Assembly (NCBI RefSeq): GCF_037975445.1
Contig: NZ_CP150254.1
Location: forward strand, 5,144,001-5,208,000
Direction of reading: 5' to 3'
DNA length: 64,000 nt
Source: Peribacillus sp. FSL P2-0133
GTDB taxonomy: Bacteria; Bacillota; Bacilli; Bacillales; DSM-1321
Position numbers and translations under genes: made by a program
In this document: one piece after another, positions 34,630-43,868 of the stretch
Layout of the letters: each line of letters starts with the position of its first letter
Position numbering within the stretch: the first letter of the stretch is position 1
Notes under the pieces: generated by a model
Seen by the model: the letters and a program-made list of their open reading frames with translations, nothing else
The model's database searches: none
Told to the model about the DNA's origin: nothing

Positions 34630-35151
34630 ATGATTATTTATCCGTATAAAGGCAAAGAACCTGAAATCGCTGAAAGCGCTTATATTGCTGAAAATGCTGT
34701 CGTGACAGGTGACGTCAAAATCGGCGACGAAACATCCATTTGGTTCAATTCCGTCATTCGCGGTGATGTATCCCCAACCATCATTGGGAAAAAGGTCAGT
34801 ATACAGGATAACAGCATCCTGCACCAAAGCCCAAATAATCCATTGATCATCGAGGATGAAGTAACCATTGGCCATCAGGTCATTTTACATAGCTGTAAAA
34901 TCCGCAAAGGAGCTTTGATTGGCATGGGATCGATCGTACTAGATGAAGCCGAAATCGGCGAAGGGGCCTTCATCGGTGCCGGCAGTCTCGTTCCCCAAGG
35001 TAAAGTCATACCACCGAACATGTTGGCATTCGGACGTCCAGCTAAAGTCATTCGCGAAATCAACGAAGAAGATCGCCAGGATATGGAACGCATCGTACGT
35101 GAATACGCCGAAAAAGGCCAATACTATAAAACGGCCGAACGAATAAAATGA
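34630..35151 (+). CDS. ytoA: Gamma-carbonic-anhydrase-like hexapeptide protein YtoA
   Basis: A 173-aa left-handed beta-helix protein. Hexapeptide repeats run throughout (ALIGMGSIVLDEAEIGEGAFIGAGSLVP). The gamma-CA zinc histidine positions are seen in NSILHQS, IGHQV and LHSC. Activity as carbonic anhydrase is unproven for this branch. ATG 34630 and TTG 34624 are both possible; AAAGGA lies 11 and 5 nt upstream of them. The repeat array B begins only about 10 nt after its stop. Confidence 0.87.
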   Translation: MIIYPYKGKEPEIAESAYIAENAVVTGDVKIGDETSIWFNSVIRGDVSPTIIGKKVSIQDNSILHQSPNNPLIIEDEVTIGHQVILHSCKIRKGALIGMGSIVLDEAEIGEGAFIGAGSLVPQGKVIPPNMLAFGRPAKVIREINEEDRQDMERIVREYAEKGQYYKTAERIK

Positions 35152-35162
35152 ATTGACTGAAA

Positions 35163-35535
35163 GTTACGAGTATTGTACTGAAACTCACGAGTAAACGTTC
35201 CAAACTCACGAGTAAACCGCTCTAATTCACGAGTAATTGCTACAAACTCACGAGTAAACCGCTCTAACTCACGAGTAAATGGCTCTAATTCACGAGTAAG
35301 GCTAAAAACTCACGAATAAACTACTCTAACTCACGAGTAAACGGCTCTAATTCACGAGTAAAGCTACAAACTCACGAGTAAATGGCTCTAATTCACGAGT
35401 AAACCGCTCTAACTCACGAGTAATTGCTACAAACTCACGAGTAAACTACTCTAACTCACGAGTAAATGGCTCTAATTCACGAGTAAACCGCTCTAACTCA
35501 AGAGTAAACCGCTCTAACTCACTCGTAGTTGACCC
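35163..35535 (-). repeat. Array B: about 17 units of the ACTCGTGAGT family, inverted orientation
   Basis: The plus strand reads AACTCACGAGTAAA plus six variable bases (CCGCTC, TGGCTC, GCTACA), so the minus strand carries TTTACTCGTGAGTT. Period is 20-21. Units at 35310 (CACGAATAA) and 35499 (CAAGAGTAA) have single changes. The array lies between convergent ytoA and metK and is inside the likely ytoA 3' UTR, because the terminator is beyond it at 35638. Confidence 0.95.
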
Positions 35536-35637
35536 AAACAAACTTGTAAATGCCCCTTACTCACGGCGTATTGCACGTAAGTTGAATTTCTTTGGGATTT
35601 CTTGAATTATTCCCGGTGAAGGCAAAATCAATCCATA
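35536..35637. other. Degenerate end of array B, no gene
   Basis: Remnants such as CTTGTAAATGCC and ACTCACGGCGTA continue the unit in decayed form, then ordinary A/T-rich spacer follows. Confidence 0.5.
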
Positions 35638-35673
35638 AAAAAGGTGCCCCGCTAATTGCGGGACACCTTTTTT
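35638..35673. terminator. Bidirectional terminator between ytoA and metK
   Basis: GGTGCCCCGC and GCGGGACACC (one mismatch) form a stem flanked by A and T runs on both strands. Confidence 0.92.
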
Positions 35674-35680
35674 ATATGGA

Positions 35681-36871
35681 TTACGCTTGAGCTTTTAATG
35701 TTTCTGCTTTGTCCGTGCGTTCCCATGGAAGATCTACATCTGTACGGCCAAAGTGTCCGTAGGCAGCTGTTTGTTTGTAGATCGGGCGACGAAGGTCAAG
35801 CATTTTGATGATACCTGCTGGACGAAGGTCGAAGTTAGCGCGAACTAGGTCAACAAGGACTTCTTCGCTAACTGTACCAGTTCCGAACGTATCAATTGAG
35901 ATAGATACTGGCTCTGCCACACCAATTGCGTATGCCAATTGAACTTCAGCTTTGTCGGCAAGGCCGGCTGCCACGATGTTTTTCGCAACGTAACGAGCAG
36001 CGTATGCAGCAGAACGGTCAACTTTAGTAGCATCCTTACCAGAGAATGCACCGCCGCCGTGACGAGCGTATCCGCCGTAAGTATCAACGATGATTTTACG
36101 TCCAGTAAGACCAGCATCTCCTTGAGGTCCGCCAATTACGAAACGGCCAGTCGGGTTGATGAAGTACTTAGTATCGGCATCGATCAATTCAGCTGGAACG
36201 ACTGCTTTGATTACATGTTCTTTTAGATCGGCTTGAATTTGTTCAAGCGTAATTTCTGCATCATGTTGTGTAGAGATAACGATCGTATCTACACGTACAG
36301 GAACGTTATTTTCATCATATTCCACAGTTACCTGTGTTTTACCATCAGGGCGTAAGTAAGCAAGAGTTTCATCTTTACGAACTTGTGCTAAGCGGAATGA
36401 AAGTTTATGTGCCAATGAAATCGGAAGCGGCATAAGCTCTTCTGTTTCATTACAAGCAAATCCGAACATAAGACCTTGGTCCCCTGCACCGATTGCATCG
36501 ATTTCTTCCTCTGACATGTTTCCTTCACGAGCTTCCAATGCTTTATCGACACCAGCTGCGATATCGGCAGACTGCTCATCAATGGAACTTAACACGGCAC
36601 AAGTTTCAGCATCGAAACCGTATTTCGCACGTGTATAGCCAATTCCTTTAATCGTATCACGAACGATACGCGGAATATCCACGTAAGCGGACGTTGTAAT
36701 TTCACCAGCAACAAGTACAAGACCTGTAGTTACGCTAGTTTCACACGCAACACGTGCATTTGCATCCTTAGCTAGGATAGCATCTAAAATGGAATCTGAA
36801 ATCTGGTCACAAATTTTGTCCGGATGGCCCTCTGTAACAGATTCAGAAGTAAATAGACGTTTCTTTGACAT
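35681..36871 (-). CDS. metK: S-adenosylmethionine synthetase
   Basis: A 396-aa enzyme making SAM from methionine and ATP. The N-terminal [18 protein letters not shown], the central [10 protein letters not shown] and the [19 protein letters not shown] phosphate-binding segment are all intact. ATG 36871 (MSKKRLF) is 7 nt from AGGAGG; the adjacent ATG 36874 is too close. It is controlled by the SAM-I riboswitch upstream. Confidence 0.98.
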   Translation of the reverse strand: MSKKRLFTSESVTEGHPDKICDQISDSILDAILAKDANARVACETSVTTGLVLVAGEITTSAYVDIPRIVRDTIKGIGYTRAKYGFDAETCAVLSSIDEQSADIAAGVDKALEAREGNMSEEEIDAIGAGDQGLMFGFACNETEELMPLPISLAHKLSFRLAQVRKDETLAYLRPDGKTQVTVEYDENNVPVRVDTIVISTQHDAEITLEQIQADLKEHVIKAVVPAELIDADTKYFINPTGRFVIGGPQGDAGLTGRKIIVDTYGGYARHGGGAFSGKDATKVDRSAAYAARYVAKNIVAAGLADKAEVQLAYAIGVAEPVSISIDTFGTGTVSEEVLVDLVRANFDLRPAGIIKMLDLRRPIYKQTAAYGHFGRTDVDLPWERTDKAETLKAQA

Positions 36872-36975
36872 CATATTTCCTCCTTGGAAGTTAGTATGTT
36901 GCAGGCAAAAGCCTGATTTTTACGGAACTCGTTTCCCTCATTAGTTTCAACTATAGACACAGAATTACTTATAAA

Positions 36976-37200
36976 AAACACAAAAACCTTCCCTGGCAAA
37001 TGAGGAAAGGTTTAACATTCTGTCTTCTATCCTTTCACTCTTATCGTTCAAGGGTTTTTACCTTGCTCAGGTTAGCACCATCACCACTATTCCTTGAAGA
37101 CCTTCGCTTTATTTTCGGCGATCGATCTTGGAGTCAAGTTCAATATGGCAGGTTGCTGGGTTTCAAAGGGCCTGTCCCTCCACCAACTCGGGATAAGAGA
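36976..37200 (-). promoter_or_regulatory. SAM-I (S-box) riboswitch of metK
   Basis: On the minus strand CTCTTATCCCGAG opens P1 at 37200-37188 and GATAAGAG closes it at 37045-37038. Between them are GGTGGAGGGAC, GGCCC, GAAACCCAGCAACC and GGTGCTAACCTGAGCAAGG, the S-box conserved blocks. A terminator hairpin (AAACCTTTCC/GGGAAGGTTT, then T runs) follows at 37013-36976. High SAM should stop transcription before metK. Confidence 0.96.
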
Positions 37201-37216
37201 ATCCGTACAATTTAAG

Positions 37217-37246
37217 ATATTATCGTATCTGGCTGGAACTTGTCAA
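37217..37246 (-). promoter_or_regulatory. metK promoter
   Basis: On the minus strand TTGACA (37246-37241) is followed at 16 nt by GATAAT (37224-37219), or at 18 nt by TAATAT (37222-37217). Confidence 0.75.
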
Positions 37247-37559
37247 TGCTTTTCTAAAAAGAACATTTCCACCCAGAATGGCGTTCATTTGAAAAAACAT
37301 GTTGATACAACGTCCTAGAAGGGTTTACAATGCAAAATACGAATAGAAATGTTGTAAATTGCCATTAATAATAATGTAAAGAGCATCCGAAAAGAAACGA
37401 CATCCTGACTTTCCCTTTAGACATATATTGCTTACTTACTTCCTATTAAAATAAAATTTTCTTCATGAAAGTTTATGCGATTATCCTGAATCGGTTCCTG
37501 CCGGATTAAAATGATTAACGCAACCAACTGAAAATAATCACAAATTAAAAGAAATAGTA
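37247..37559. other. Long pckA upstream region, no gene
   Basis: About 310 nt of A/T-rich DNA between the divergent metK and pckA promoters. I see no ORF with an SD and no recognised RNA. Confidence 0.5.
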
Positions 37560-37588
37560 TAGACTAATTAGATGAATGTGTTATACTA
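37560..37588 (+). promoter_or_regulatory. pckA promoter with overlapping CcpN box
   Basis: The -10 is TATACT (37582-37587), and TAGACT (37560-37565) lies 16 nt upstream. TGTGTTATACT (37577-37587) fits the B. subtilis CcpN consensus TRTGHYATAYW at every position and covers the -10. CcpN represses pckA and gapB under glycolytic conditions in B. subtilis, so the same control is likely here. Confidence 0.8.
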
Positions 37589-37629
37589 ATTGTAATCTAA
37601 AAACTTAAACAAAGGAAGGTATCTCATAT

Positions 37630-39216
37630 ATGAATTCTGTAGACGTTTCTAATGAGTTACACCAATTATTAACAGGAAACAATGTGCAAACTCAACTTTC
37701 AGTTCCTCAATTGGTCGAAAAAGTATTAAGCAGAAATGAAGGCGTTCTAACTTCAACCGGTGCGGTAAAAGCTGAAACTGGCAAATATACAGGTCGTTCA
37801 CCTAAAGATAAATATATCGTTGAAGAAGCATCAGTTAAAGATAAAATCGATTGGGGTTCAGTGAACCAGCCAATTTCCGAAGATGTGTTCAATAAACTAT
37901 ATAATAAAGTAGTTGACTACCTAAAAGCAAAAGAAGAGATTTTTGTTTTTAAAGGTTTCGCTGGTGCAGACGAATCATCACGTCTTCCTATCCGTGTTAT
38001 TAATGAATATGCTTGGCATAACCTTTTCGCCCATACGTTGTTCATCCGTCCAAACGAAGAGGAACTGAGAGGTCACGAAGCTGAATTCACAATCCTTTCT
38101 GCACCTAACTTCAAAGCAGACCCGGAAGTTGATGGAACTGCATCCGAAACTTTCATCATCGTTTCATTTGAACGCCGTACCATCCTGATCGGCGGAACGG
38201 AATATGCAGGAGAAATGAAAAAATCGATCTTCTCGATCATGAACTACTTACTTCCAGAGGCTGGAATCCTTCCAATGCATTGCTCTGCTAACGTAGGACG
38301 TGAAGGGGACGTCGCTTTATTCTTCGGACTGTCCGGTACAGGCAAAACGACTTTGTCTGCAGACACTAGCCGTAAACTGATTGGCGATGACGAGCACGGC
38401 TGGTCTTCTAACGGCGTATTCAATATCGAAGGCGGCTGCTATGCTAAAACGATCAACCTTTCACGTGAAAAAGAACCACAAATTTTCGATGCGATCCGTT
38501 TCGGTGCCGTACTGGAAAATGTTGTTGTTGATCCGGATACACGTGAAGCGAACTATGATGACAGTTCATTGACTGAAAACACTCGTGCTGCTTACCAAAT
38601 GCAAGCGATCGATAACATCGTGAACCCAAGTATTGCAGGACACCCAAATACAATCATTTTCTTGACAGCTGATGCTTCAGGCGTTCTGCCTCCAATCAGC
38701 AAGCTTTCCAAAGAACAGGCAATGTTCCACTTCCTAAGCGGATACACTAGTAAATTGGCTGGTACTGAAAGAGGCGTAACTTCACCGGAAGCTACATTCT
38801 CCACTTGCTTCGGTTCACCATTCTTACCGCTTCCAGCTACACGCTATGCTGAGATGCTTGGTGATAAAATTGACGAGCACAATGCAAAGGTATACCTTGT
38901 CAACACTGGATGGACTGGCGGTGCATACGGAACTGGAAGCCGTATGAAACTTGCTTACACTCGTGCAATGGTACAAGCTGCACTTGAAGGTGAATTAGCG
39001 AACATCGAAACGATCAAAGATGATATCTTCGGTTTGGATATCCCGCTTCATGTTCCTGGTGTTCCTGATGAAGTGCTTCAACCAATCAAGACTTGGGCAG
39101 ATCCTGCAGCTTATAAAGAAGCAGCAACAGACCTTGCCGCTCAATTCCGTGCAAACTTCAAGAAATTCAAAAGCGTTCCAAGTGAAATCGAGGAACTTGG
39201 CGGACCGACAGCTTAA
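37630..39216 (+). CDS. pckA: Phosphoenolpyruvate carboxykinase (ATP)
   Basis: A 528-aa gluconeogenic enzyme converting oxaloacetate and ATP to PEP. The kinase-1a P-loop GLSGTGKT lies at 233-240, the PEPCK signature [20 protein letters not shown] follows, and [11 protein letters not shown] binds substrate. AAAGGAAGG lies 10 nt before ATG 37630. It is a single-gene unit with its own CcpN-type promoter and terminator. Confidence 0.98.
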   Translation: MNSVDVSNELHQLLTGNNVQTQLSVPQLVEKVLSRNEGVLTSTGAVKAETGKYTGRSPKDKYIVEEASVKDKIDWGSVNQPISEDVFNKLYNKVVDYLKAKEEIFVFKGFAGADESSRLPIRVINEYAWHNLFAHTLFIRPNEEELRGHEAEFTILSAPNFKADPEVDGTASETFIIVSFERRTILIGGTEYAGEMKKSIFSIMNYLLPEAGILPMHCSANVGREGDVALFFGLSGTGKTTLSADTSRKLIGDDEHGWSSNGVFNIEGGCYAKTINLSREKEPQIFDAIRFGAVLENVVVDPDTREANYDDSSLTENTRAAYQMQAIDNIVNPSIAGHPNTIIFLTADASGVLPPISKLSKEQAMFHFLSGYTSKLAGTERGVTSPEATFSTCFGSPFLPLPATRYAEMLGDKIDEHNAKVYLVNTGWTGGAYGTGSRMKLAYTRAMVQAALEGELANIETIKDDIFGLDIPLHVPGVPDEVLQPIKTWADPAAYKEAATDLAAQFRANFKKFKSVPSEIEELGGPTA

Positions 39217-39228
39217 TAAATTTTACAC

Positions 39229-39262
39229 AAAAGGACCAAGCTCTTGCTTGGTCCTTTCTGTT
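39229..39262 (+). terminator. pckA terminator, first copy
   Basis: AAAGGACCAAGC and GCTTGGTCCTTT form a 12-bp perfect stem with a 4-nt loop. A near-copy occurs at 39680-39712. Confidence 0.9.
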
Positions 39263-39348
39263 TGTCGACAGGAAATGTCTCTTCCCGAATATTGATTTTA
39301 AAACAAGAGTATGTTTTTCTTCATGGTTTTAAGCCAAGTAGGGCGAAA

Positions 39349-39570
39349 AATGGCGTATACGGTCGAATATAGTGCTGGTCAGGGCGTAAAACGGCATCTG
39401 CGTTCGATTAATGCCGTATATGGCGAAAAGACGGCGTCTGCGGTCGGATTATGCCGTATATGGCGAAAGACGGCGTCTGCGGTCGATTAATGCCGTATAT
39501 GACGAAAGACGGCATCTGCGGTCGATTAATGCCGTATATGGCGAAAGACGGCGTCTGCGGTCGAATAACG
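39349..39570 (+). repeat. Array E: tandem 39-40 bp units
   Basis: About four and a half units. Each has a half ACGGCGTCTGCGGTCGATTA and a half ATGCCGTATATGGCGAAAG, so the 39-bp period is two ~20-bp subunits. The first units (39349-39395) are degenerate. 39 nt is 13 codons, which leaves accidental long frames of the RRRLRSINAVYGE type on both strands; these lack an SD and are not called. Confidence 0.93.
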
Positions 39571-39660
39571 GGCTTGCCGAGACCCCGCCAGAGCCCGCTG
39601 CGAGAGGCTTGGCAGACGGACAGTCTCGGCGGAAAGGAAGCTGATTTCTGAAACCAACTG
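39571..39660 (+). repeat. GC-rich REP-like element after array E
   Basis: GCCGAGAC (39576-39583) and GTCTCGGC (39623-39630) are inverted repeats around a GC-rich centre with CCAGAGCC and GAGGCTTGGC. The tail GGAAAGGAAGCTGATTTCTG resembles dispersed extragenic elements I recall in Bacillaceae genomes. No coding capacity with an SD. Confidence 0.6.
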
Positions 39661-39678
39661 GCACGTTTCTACAGTTTG

Positions 39679-39712
39679 AAAGGACCAAGCTCTTGCATGG
39701 TCCTTTTCTTCA
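39679..39712 (+). terminator. Second copy of the pckA terminator hairpin
   Basis: It is identical to the 39230-39257 hairpin except for one base (GCATGG for GCTTGG). It lies just upstream of the end of the convergent dehydrogenase gene. Confidence 0.85.
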
Positions 39713-39783
39713 TTGGAAAAAGGGCACTGTCATAGTCAGCGCCCCCTTTATCCTTATTCCATTAACGATGTTTGTCCAAGTTT

Positions 39784-41085
39784 TTAGATGATCGCTTTAT
39801 TCCTGGCTTTTTTCATGGACATCGTTTTGTATTGATATATATTGCCCAGGTTGGCCACCGGGACATCTGTTTTAGTTGCATCAATGCAATTGCGTGTATC
39901 CAATATCAATTTATTGCTCATGAGATTCGATAGCTTATCATAATCCATCTGTTTAAATTCATCATGGTCAGTCAGGACAAGTATCAAGTCGGCATCATTT
40001 ACAGCGTCTTCCACAGATACGACTGGCATCTTTCCGGATTGGACATGAGGGTCATGCAAGGCTACATCCATGTTGTCCATCCCCATCAAGATATTGACGA
40101 CATCAATGGCGGGACTTTCACGAATATCATCTACATTTCCCTTGTACGCAAGACCGAAAACAGCTACTTTTGGCTTCCGGATCCCCTCTAGCATCATCCT
40201 TACGGAATTAACGATGTAATAAGGCATCGATACGTTGGTATCACGGGCCAATTTAATGATTCTCGCATACTCTGGTGCCTTTGCAACGACAAAATATGGA
40301 TCGACCGCTAAACAATGGCCGCCAACGCCTGGCCCAGGTTGGTGTATATTGACACGAGGGTGTTTGTTTGCCATCGATATGACATCCAAAACATTGATGT
40401 CCAGCTCGAAACAGATTTTCGTCAGCTCATTCGCAAGGGCGATATTGACATCCCTGAAGGTGTTTTCCATCAGTTTGGACATTTCAGCCGTTTTCGCATC
40501 CGTCTGAATGATCTCCCCTTGAACGAAGGTTTTATAAACAAGACTTCCTTTATATGAGCATGTTTCCGTGATGCCCCCGACGATACGGTTATTATGAACC
40601 AACTCTTCAAGAATCCTTCCAGGTAAAACACGTTCCGGGCAATGAACGAGGAAAATGTCTTTTCCGATGGTAAGGCCCGTCCTCTCGATCATCGGTTTAA
40701 TATGATCATCCATGCTTCTTGGTGCAATCGTCGATTCGATAATGATGACATTCCCTTTTTTGATAAAAGGAAGAATGTTGGAGGTTGCATCCATGACATG
40801 AGTTAAATCACAAGATTGGTGTATGTCCTTTTTATTTGGTGTAGGCACCGCGATAATGAAAACATCCGCATGTTCCGGGCTTAACGCAGCTCGGAACTTA
40901 TTGGAAATAAGCACTTCTTGCAATACCTCTTCCAAACCTGGTTCTTCAATATGGAGCCTGCCGCTATTCAAATTGGAAATAATCTCAGGATGGATATCCA
41001 CGCCGACAACATCGACACCGTGTTTCGCAAACATTAAAGAAGTCGGAAGTCCTATATAACCAAGTCCGATTGTACAAAGTTTCAT
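39784..41085 (-). CDS. UDP-N-acetyl-D-mannosamine / UDP-glucose family dehydrogenase
   Basis: A 433-aa nucleotide-sugar dehydrogenase doing two NAD-dependent oxidations to a uronic acid. GLGYIGLP is the Rossmann motif, IIESTIAP the middle signature, GPGVGGHCLAVDP holds the catalytic Cys, and GLAYKGNVDDIRESPA the UDP domain. The divergent UDP-GlcNAc 2-epimerase at 43869 supplies UDP-ManNAc, so UDP-ManNAcA production (WecC-like) is the best guess. UDP-glucuronate (TuaD-like) is the alternative. ATG 41085 has AGGAGTGG upstream. Confidence 0.85.
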   Translation of the reverse strand: MKLCTIGLGYIGLPTSLMFAKHGVDVVGVDIHPEIISNLNSGRLHIEEPGLEEVLQEVLISNKFRAALSPEHADVFIIAVPTPNKKDIHQSCDLTHVMDATSNILPFIKKGNVIIIESTIAPRSMDDHIKPMIERTGLTIGKDIFLVHCPERVLPGRILEELVHNNRIVGGITETCSYKGSLVYKTFVQGEIIQTDAKTAEMSKLMENTFRDVNIALANELTKICFELDINVLDVISMANKHPRVNIHQPGPGVGGHCLAVDPYFVVAKAPEYARIIKLARDTNVSMPYYIVNSVRMMLEGIRKPKVAVFGLAYKGNVDDIRESPAIDVVNILMGMDNMDVALHDPHVQSGKMPVVSVEDAVNDADLILVLTDHDEFKQMDYDKLSNLMSNKLILDTRNCIDATKTDVPVANLGNIYQYKTMSMKKARNKAII

Positions 41086-41126
41086 ATAAACCACTCCTAT
41101 CTATTTTTCTGCTACACTCACATTTG

Positions 41127-42443
41127 TTAGGCTGTTTGATAGATTTCGATAAAGATTTCCTTCTCTTGTTTCCAATTGTATTTTTGTCGTGCCTTCAGGC
41201 AGTTATTGCTCATTTCCGCCCTTTTTTCAGGATGTTTCAATAAGTAATTGACGCCTTCGGCAATTGATTTTGGATCATGTGAATCGACACACACACCGAT
41301 TTTTTCCGTATCGACAACCTTTTGAATTTCAGGAAAGCTGCAGGCAACCACAGGCACACCGCTCATCATGTATTCAAACAATTTATTTGAAGATGCGGAG
41401 TAGTGATTAAAGCAGACATTATTCAATATCTGAAAACCTAAATACGCATTTTTTGTATAATGGAGCAGCTCATCGACCGGAACCTTCGGCAGGAACTTAA
41501 CACGATGCTCCAGATTCATGTCGCTTACTTTTTTCATTAATTCGTCCTTGATCCTTCCATCCCCGATAAAAACTACCGTCCCGCCTTCGATCATCGGTAC
41601 AGCATCAACCAATTGCTCTAGCCCTCTTCCCATTTGCACGCCGCCTTGGTATAACAATATCGGTTCATTCTCTGGCAAATCGAGCAGCTCATGCAAATTC
41701 ACTGCCGTACTTTCCTCAGGATTGGTTGGAATCGGGTAGTTATGGACCACCTTGGGATACAGACCATATAAGTCTTCGTTATACTTAGCTCTCGTATGGT
41801 TTTCGGCAATCATTTCATCGACGAACATTAATAGGAATTTCTCCATCATCCCGTAAATTCGGCTATTATATCCCGTTCTGCTCGTTTGTACCTCATGCGA
41901 GTCATAAATCAGCTTTTTTCTTCTCAACCATTTACTGCTGATCGCTCCCTGCATGAGAGTATTCAAGTCATTCGAATGATAAAAATCATATTTCCTTTTC
42001 CGGCCATGATAGATCATTTGACCAAAAATATAGCTCCTTGTTAATAGGGTCGGCAGCTTCGTTTTAGTGATGATCATGGTGCCCATCGCAAGGAGTGCAA
42101 GGGAACCGAACAGTATTCCCGATCCCAGCCAGCCGTTGATCAAGTTCAAGTTCCACAACGTATTCCAGACCAATAAGGCCAATAGAACGATTTCAAATTT
42201 CTTTTTCTTCAATTTGCCTACGATCCTGAGAATCCTATGAAGAGCCTCCCAGCGGTTATTCACCCTAGTGACGGAGAAACCATTTTGGTGTTTCTCCTTT
42301 TTGGGCAAATCCTTGATCTTCCAGTTATGAATGGCAATTAAATCGACTTCATAACCCGCTTCAGTAAGTGCTGTGCACTCTCTTAGGACCCTCGCATCGT
42401 TTGTAAAGTGATTCCACACGAACATACATACTTTCTTCGCCAT
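41127..42443 (-). CDS. Glycosyltransferase family 4 with internal hydrophobic segments
   Basis: A 438-aa GT4-like enzyme. The C-terminal nucleotide-sugar half is typical: LLYQGGVQMGRGLEQLV, FIGDGRIKDEL and NKLFEYMMSGVPVVAC. The N-terminal half is split by two hydrophobic stretches at about residues 82-130 (IVLLALLVWNTLWNLNLI and ILFGSLALLAMGTMII), which suggests membrane attachment within the acceptor domain. ATG 42443 has GGAGG 5 nt upstream. It lies between the dehydrogenase and the second glycosyltransferase on the same strand. Confidence 0.85.
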   Translation of the reverse strand: MAKKVCMFVWNHFTNDARVLRECTALTEAGYEVDLIAIHNWKIKDLPKKEKHQNGFSVTRVNNRWEALHRILRIVGKLKKKKFEIVLLALLVWNTLWNLNLINGWLGSGILFGSLALLAMGTMIITKTKLPTLLTRSYIFGQMIYHGRKRKYDFYHSNDLNTLMQGAISSKWLRRKKLIYDSHEVQTSRTGYNSRIYGMMEKFLLMFVDEMIAENHTRAKYNEDLYGLYPKVVHNYPIPTNPEESTAVNLHELLDLPENEPILLYQGGVQMGRGLEQLVDAVPMIEGGTVVFIGDGRIKDELMKKVSDMNLEHRVKFLPKVPVDELLHYTKNAYLGFQILNNVCFNHYSASSNKLFEYMMSGVPVVACSFPEIQKVVDTEKIGVCVDSHDPKSIAEGVNYLLKHPEKRAEMSNNCLKARQKYNWKQEKEIFIEIYQTA

Positions 42444-42466
42444 GTTGTCCTCCACTTCCGGATTTT

Positions 42467-43672
42467 TCAGCCTGACGCCTCCATCACATTGATGAGACCT
42501 TTAATATTTTTAGACCATTGAAAATGTTGTTTAGCATACCGATGACCGTTTTCCCCCAGTTCTTCACGAAGGGCTGGATCTGAGGCCATGGTCAAGATAT
42601 GCTGACAGATTTCATCAACATTCCTGCTCTCTGCCACCAACCCGCATTTCGCCTCTTTGAGCATCTTCTTGGCCCTGCCGTCCACATCACCGACAATCGG
42701 TTTTCCGACACACATATAATCGATGATTTTACCAGGCAAAACCTTATTGAAGACTTCTTTTTCAACCAAGCTCACATAGGCAATATGGGACGTTGAAACT
42801 TCATGAAGGGTCACTCTTCGATTCATCGCATTAATCATCTTAATATTAGTCAGCCCTCTAGAGCTTATCTCCTTCTCCACTTCGGATATCCGGTATCCAT
42901 ATCCAATCATCGAGAACTCGATTCGTTTATGTTCCCTTAGCTTTTCAGCCACGGCTATCAGTTTTTTCAAGTCCTGAGCCAGTCCGATATTCCCCGCATA
43001 AACGACTTTGATTACTTTTTCCGATACGGGTGTAAGCAAATTCTTTAACGTCAGCTCATCCGCAGTAAGCGAATTAGGGATGAATTGGATGGTCTCTTCC
43101 TTGACTCCCTTTGCAACGATATAATCCCTGAAACCAGGACTATTGATGATAATAAAATCCGAATGCCGATATAGCTTCCTTTCCAAGAAGAAAGCGATTT
43201 TCAAAACCCACTTATTAGTGAATACCCCAACTCCTATCAACGATTCCGGCCATAAATCCCTGACATCGGTAATGAGTTTCGCCTTCATCTTCTTCTTGGC
43301 GATCAACGCCGCAAATGTCGGGAAGATCGGCGGGGTCGTGGCAAACACATAATCATATTTTTTTTCGAGACGAATAATTGTATAAATGAAAAGCCACATC
43401 GCTTCAAGATAATGAAGCAACCGCTTCCCCATATTGCTTGTATACCTCTTCACTTTGTCCGGTTTAATCCTGATGACATCTTCTTCAATGCTTTCTTCAT
43501 CCCAAAACTTTGTATCTTGATATAAACTTTGATTAGGATAACTCGGCTTCAATGTGATGACCGTTACCTCAAATCCGTTTCTTTTCAAATGGAGATATAT
43601 ATTTTTCATTCTATTTCCCGCACTTCCGATTTCCGGATAAAAGTTTTGTACGATCATCAGGACGCTTTTCAT
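42467..43672 (-). CDS. Glycosyltransferase family 4 (WbuB-like)
   Basis: A 401-aa retaining GT4. The N-terminus has FYPEIGSAGNRMKNIYLHL, the acceptor domain DVRDLWPESLIGVG, and the donor domain VVYAGNIGLAQDL and KIIDYMCVGKPIVGDVDG. These features match WbuB-type sugar transferases of capsule or teichuronic-like polymers. GAGGTG lies 11 nt upstream of ATG 43672. It is first of the three-gene minus-strand polysaccharide operon. Confidence 0.87.
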   Translation of the reverse strand: MKSVLMIVQNFYPEIGSAGNRMKNIYLHLKRNGFEVTVITLKPSYPNQSLYQDTKFWDEESIEEDVIRIKPDKVKRYTSNMGKRLLHYLEAMWLFIYTIIRLEKKYDYVFATTPPIFPTFAALIAKKKMKAKLITDVRDLWPESLIGVGVFTNKWVLKIAFFLERKLYRHSDFIIINSPGFRDYIVAKGVKEETIQFIPNSLTADELTLKNLLTPVSEKVIKVVYAGNIGLAQDLKKLIAVAEKLREHKRIEFSMIGYGYRISEVEKEISSRGLTNIKMINAMNRRVTLHEVSTSHIAYVSLVEKEVFNKVLPGKIIDYMCVGKPIVGDVDGRAKKMLKEAKCGLVAESRNVDEICQHILTMASDPALREELGENGHRYAKQHFQWSKNIKGLINVMEASG

Positions 43673-43868
43673 ATTCGCCTATCACCTCTATTCTGCTTAG
43701 CTATGCTTCCTGCTTTATATTGTAAATGCCAGATATTAACTGAAGGTTAAAGAAATATAAAGTCCTCATTAATATTGTAAAAATTCTGTTAATTATTGTT
43801 TCATTTTTATATTTCCCATGAACTTCCCGTTATAATGGGGGAGACATTCAGAAGAGGAGGAAATGAGC

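Noticed and set aside
35163..35535. CRISPR array
   Set aside because: Repeats of 20-21 bp follow one another with only 5-6 variable bases, no spacer-length unique sequences and no cas genes.
39411..39688. Three overlapping repetitive ORFs over array E
   Set aside because: The 39-bp period keeps frames open on both strands; no SD, and arginine-rich low-complexity products with no family.
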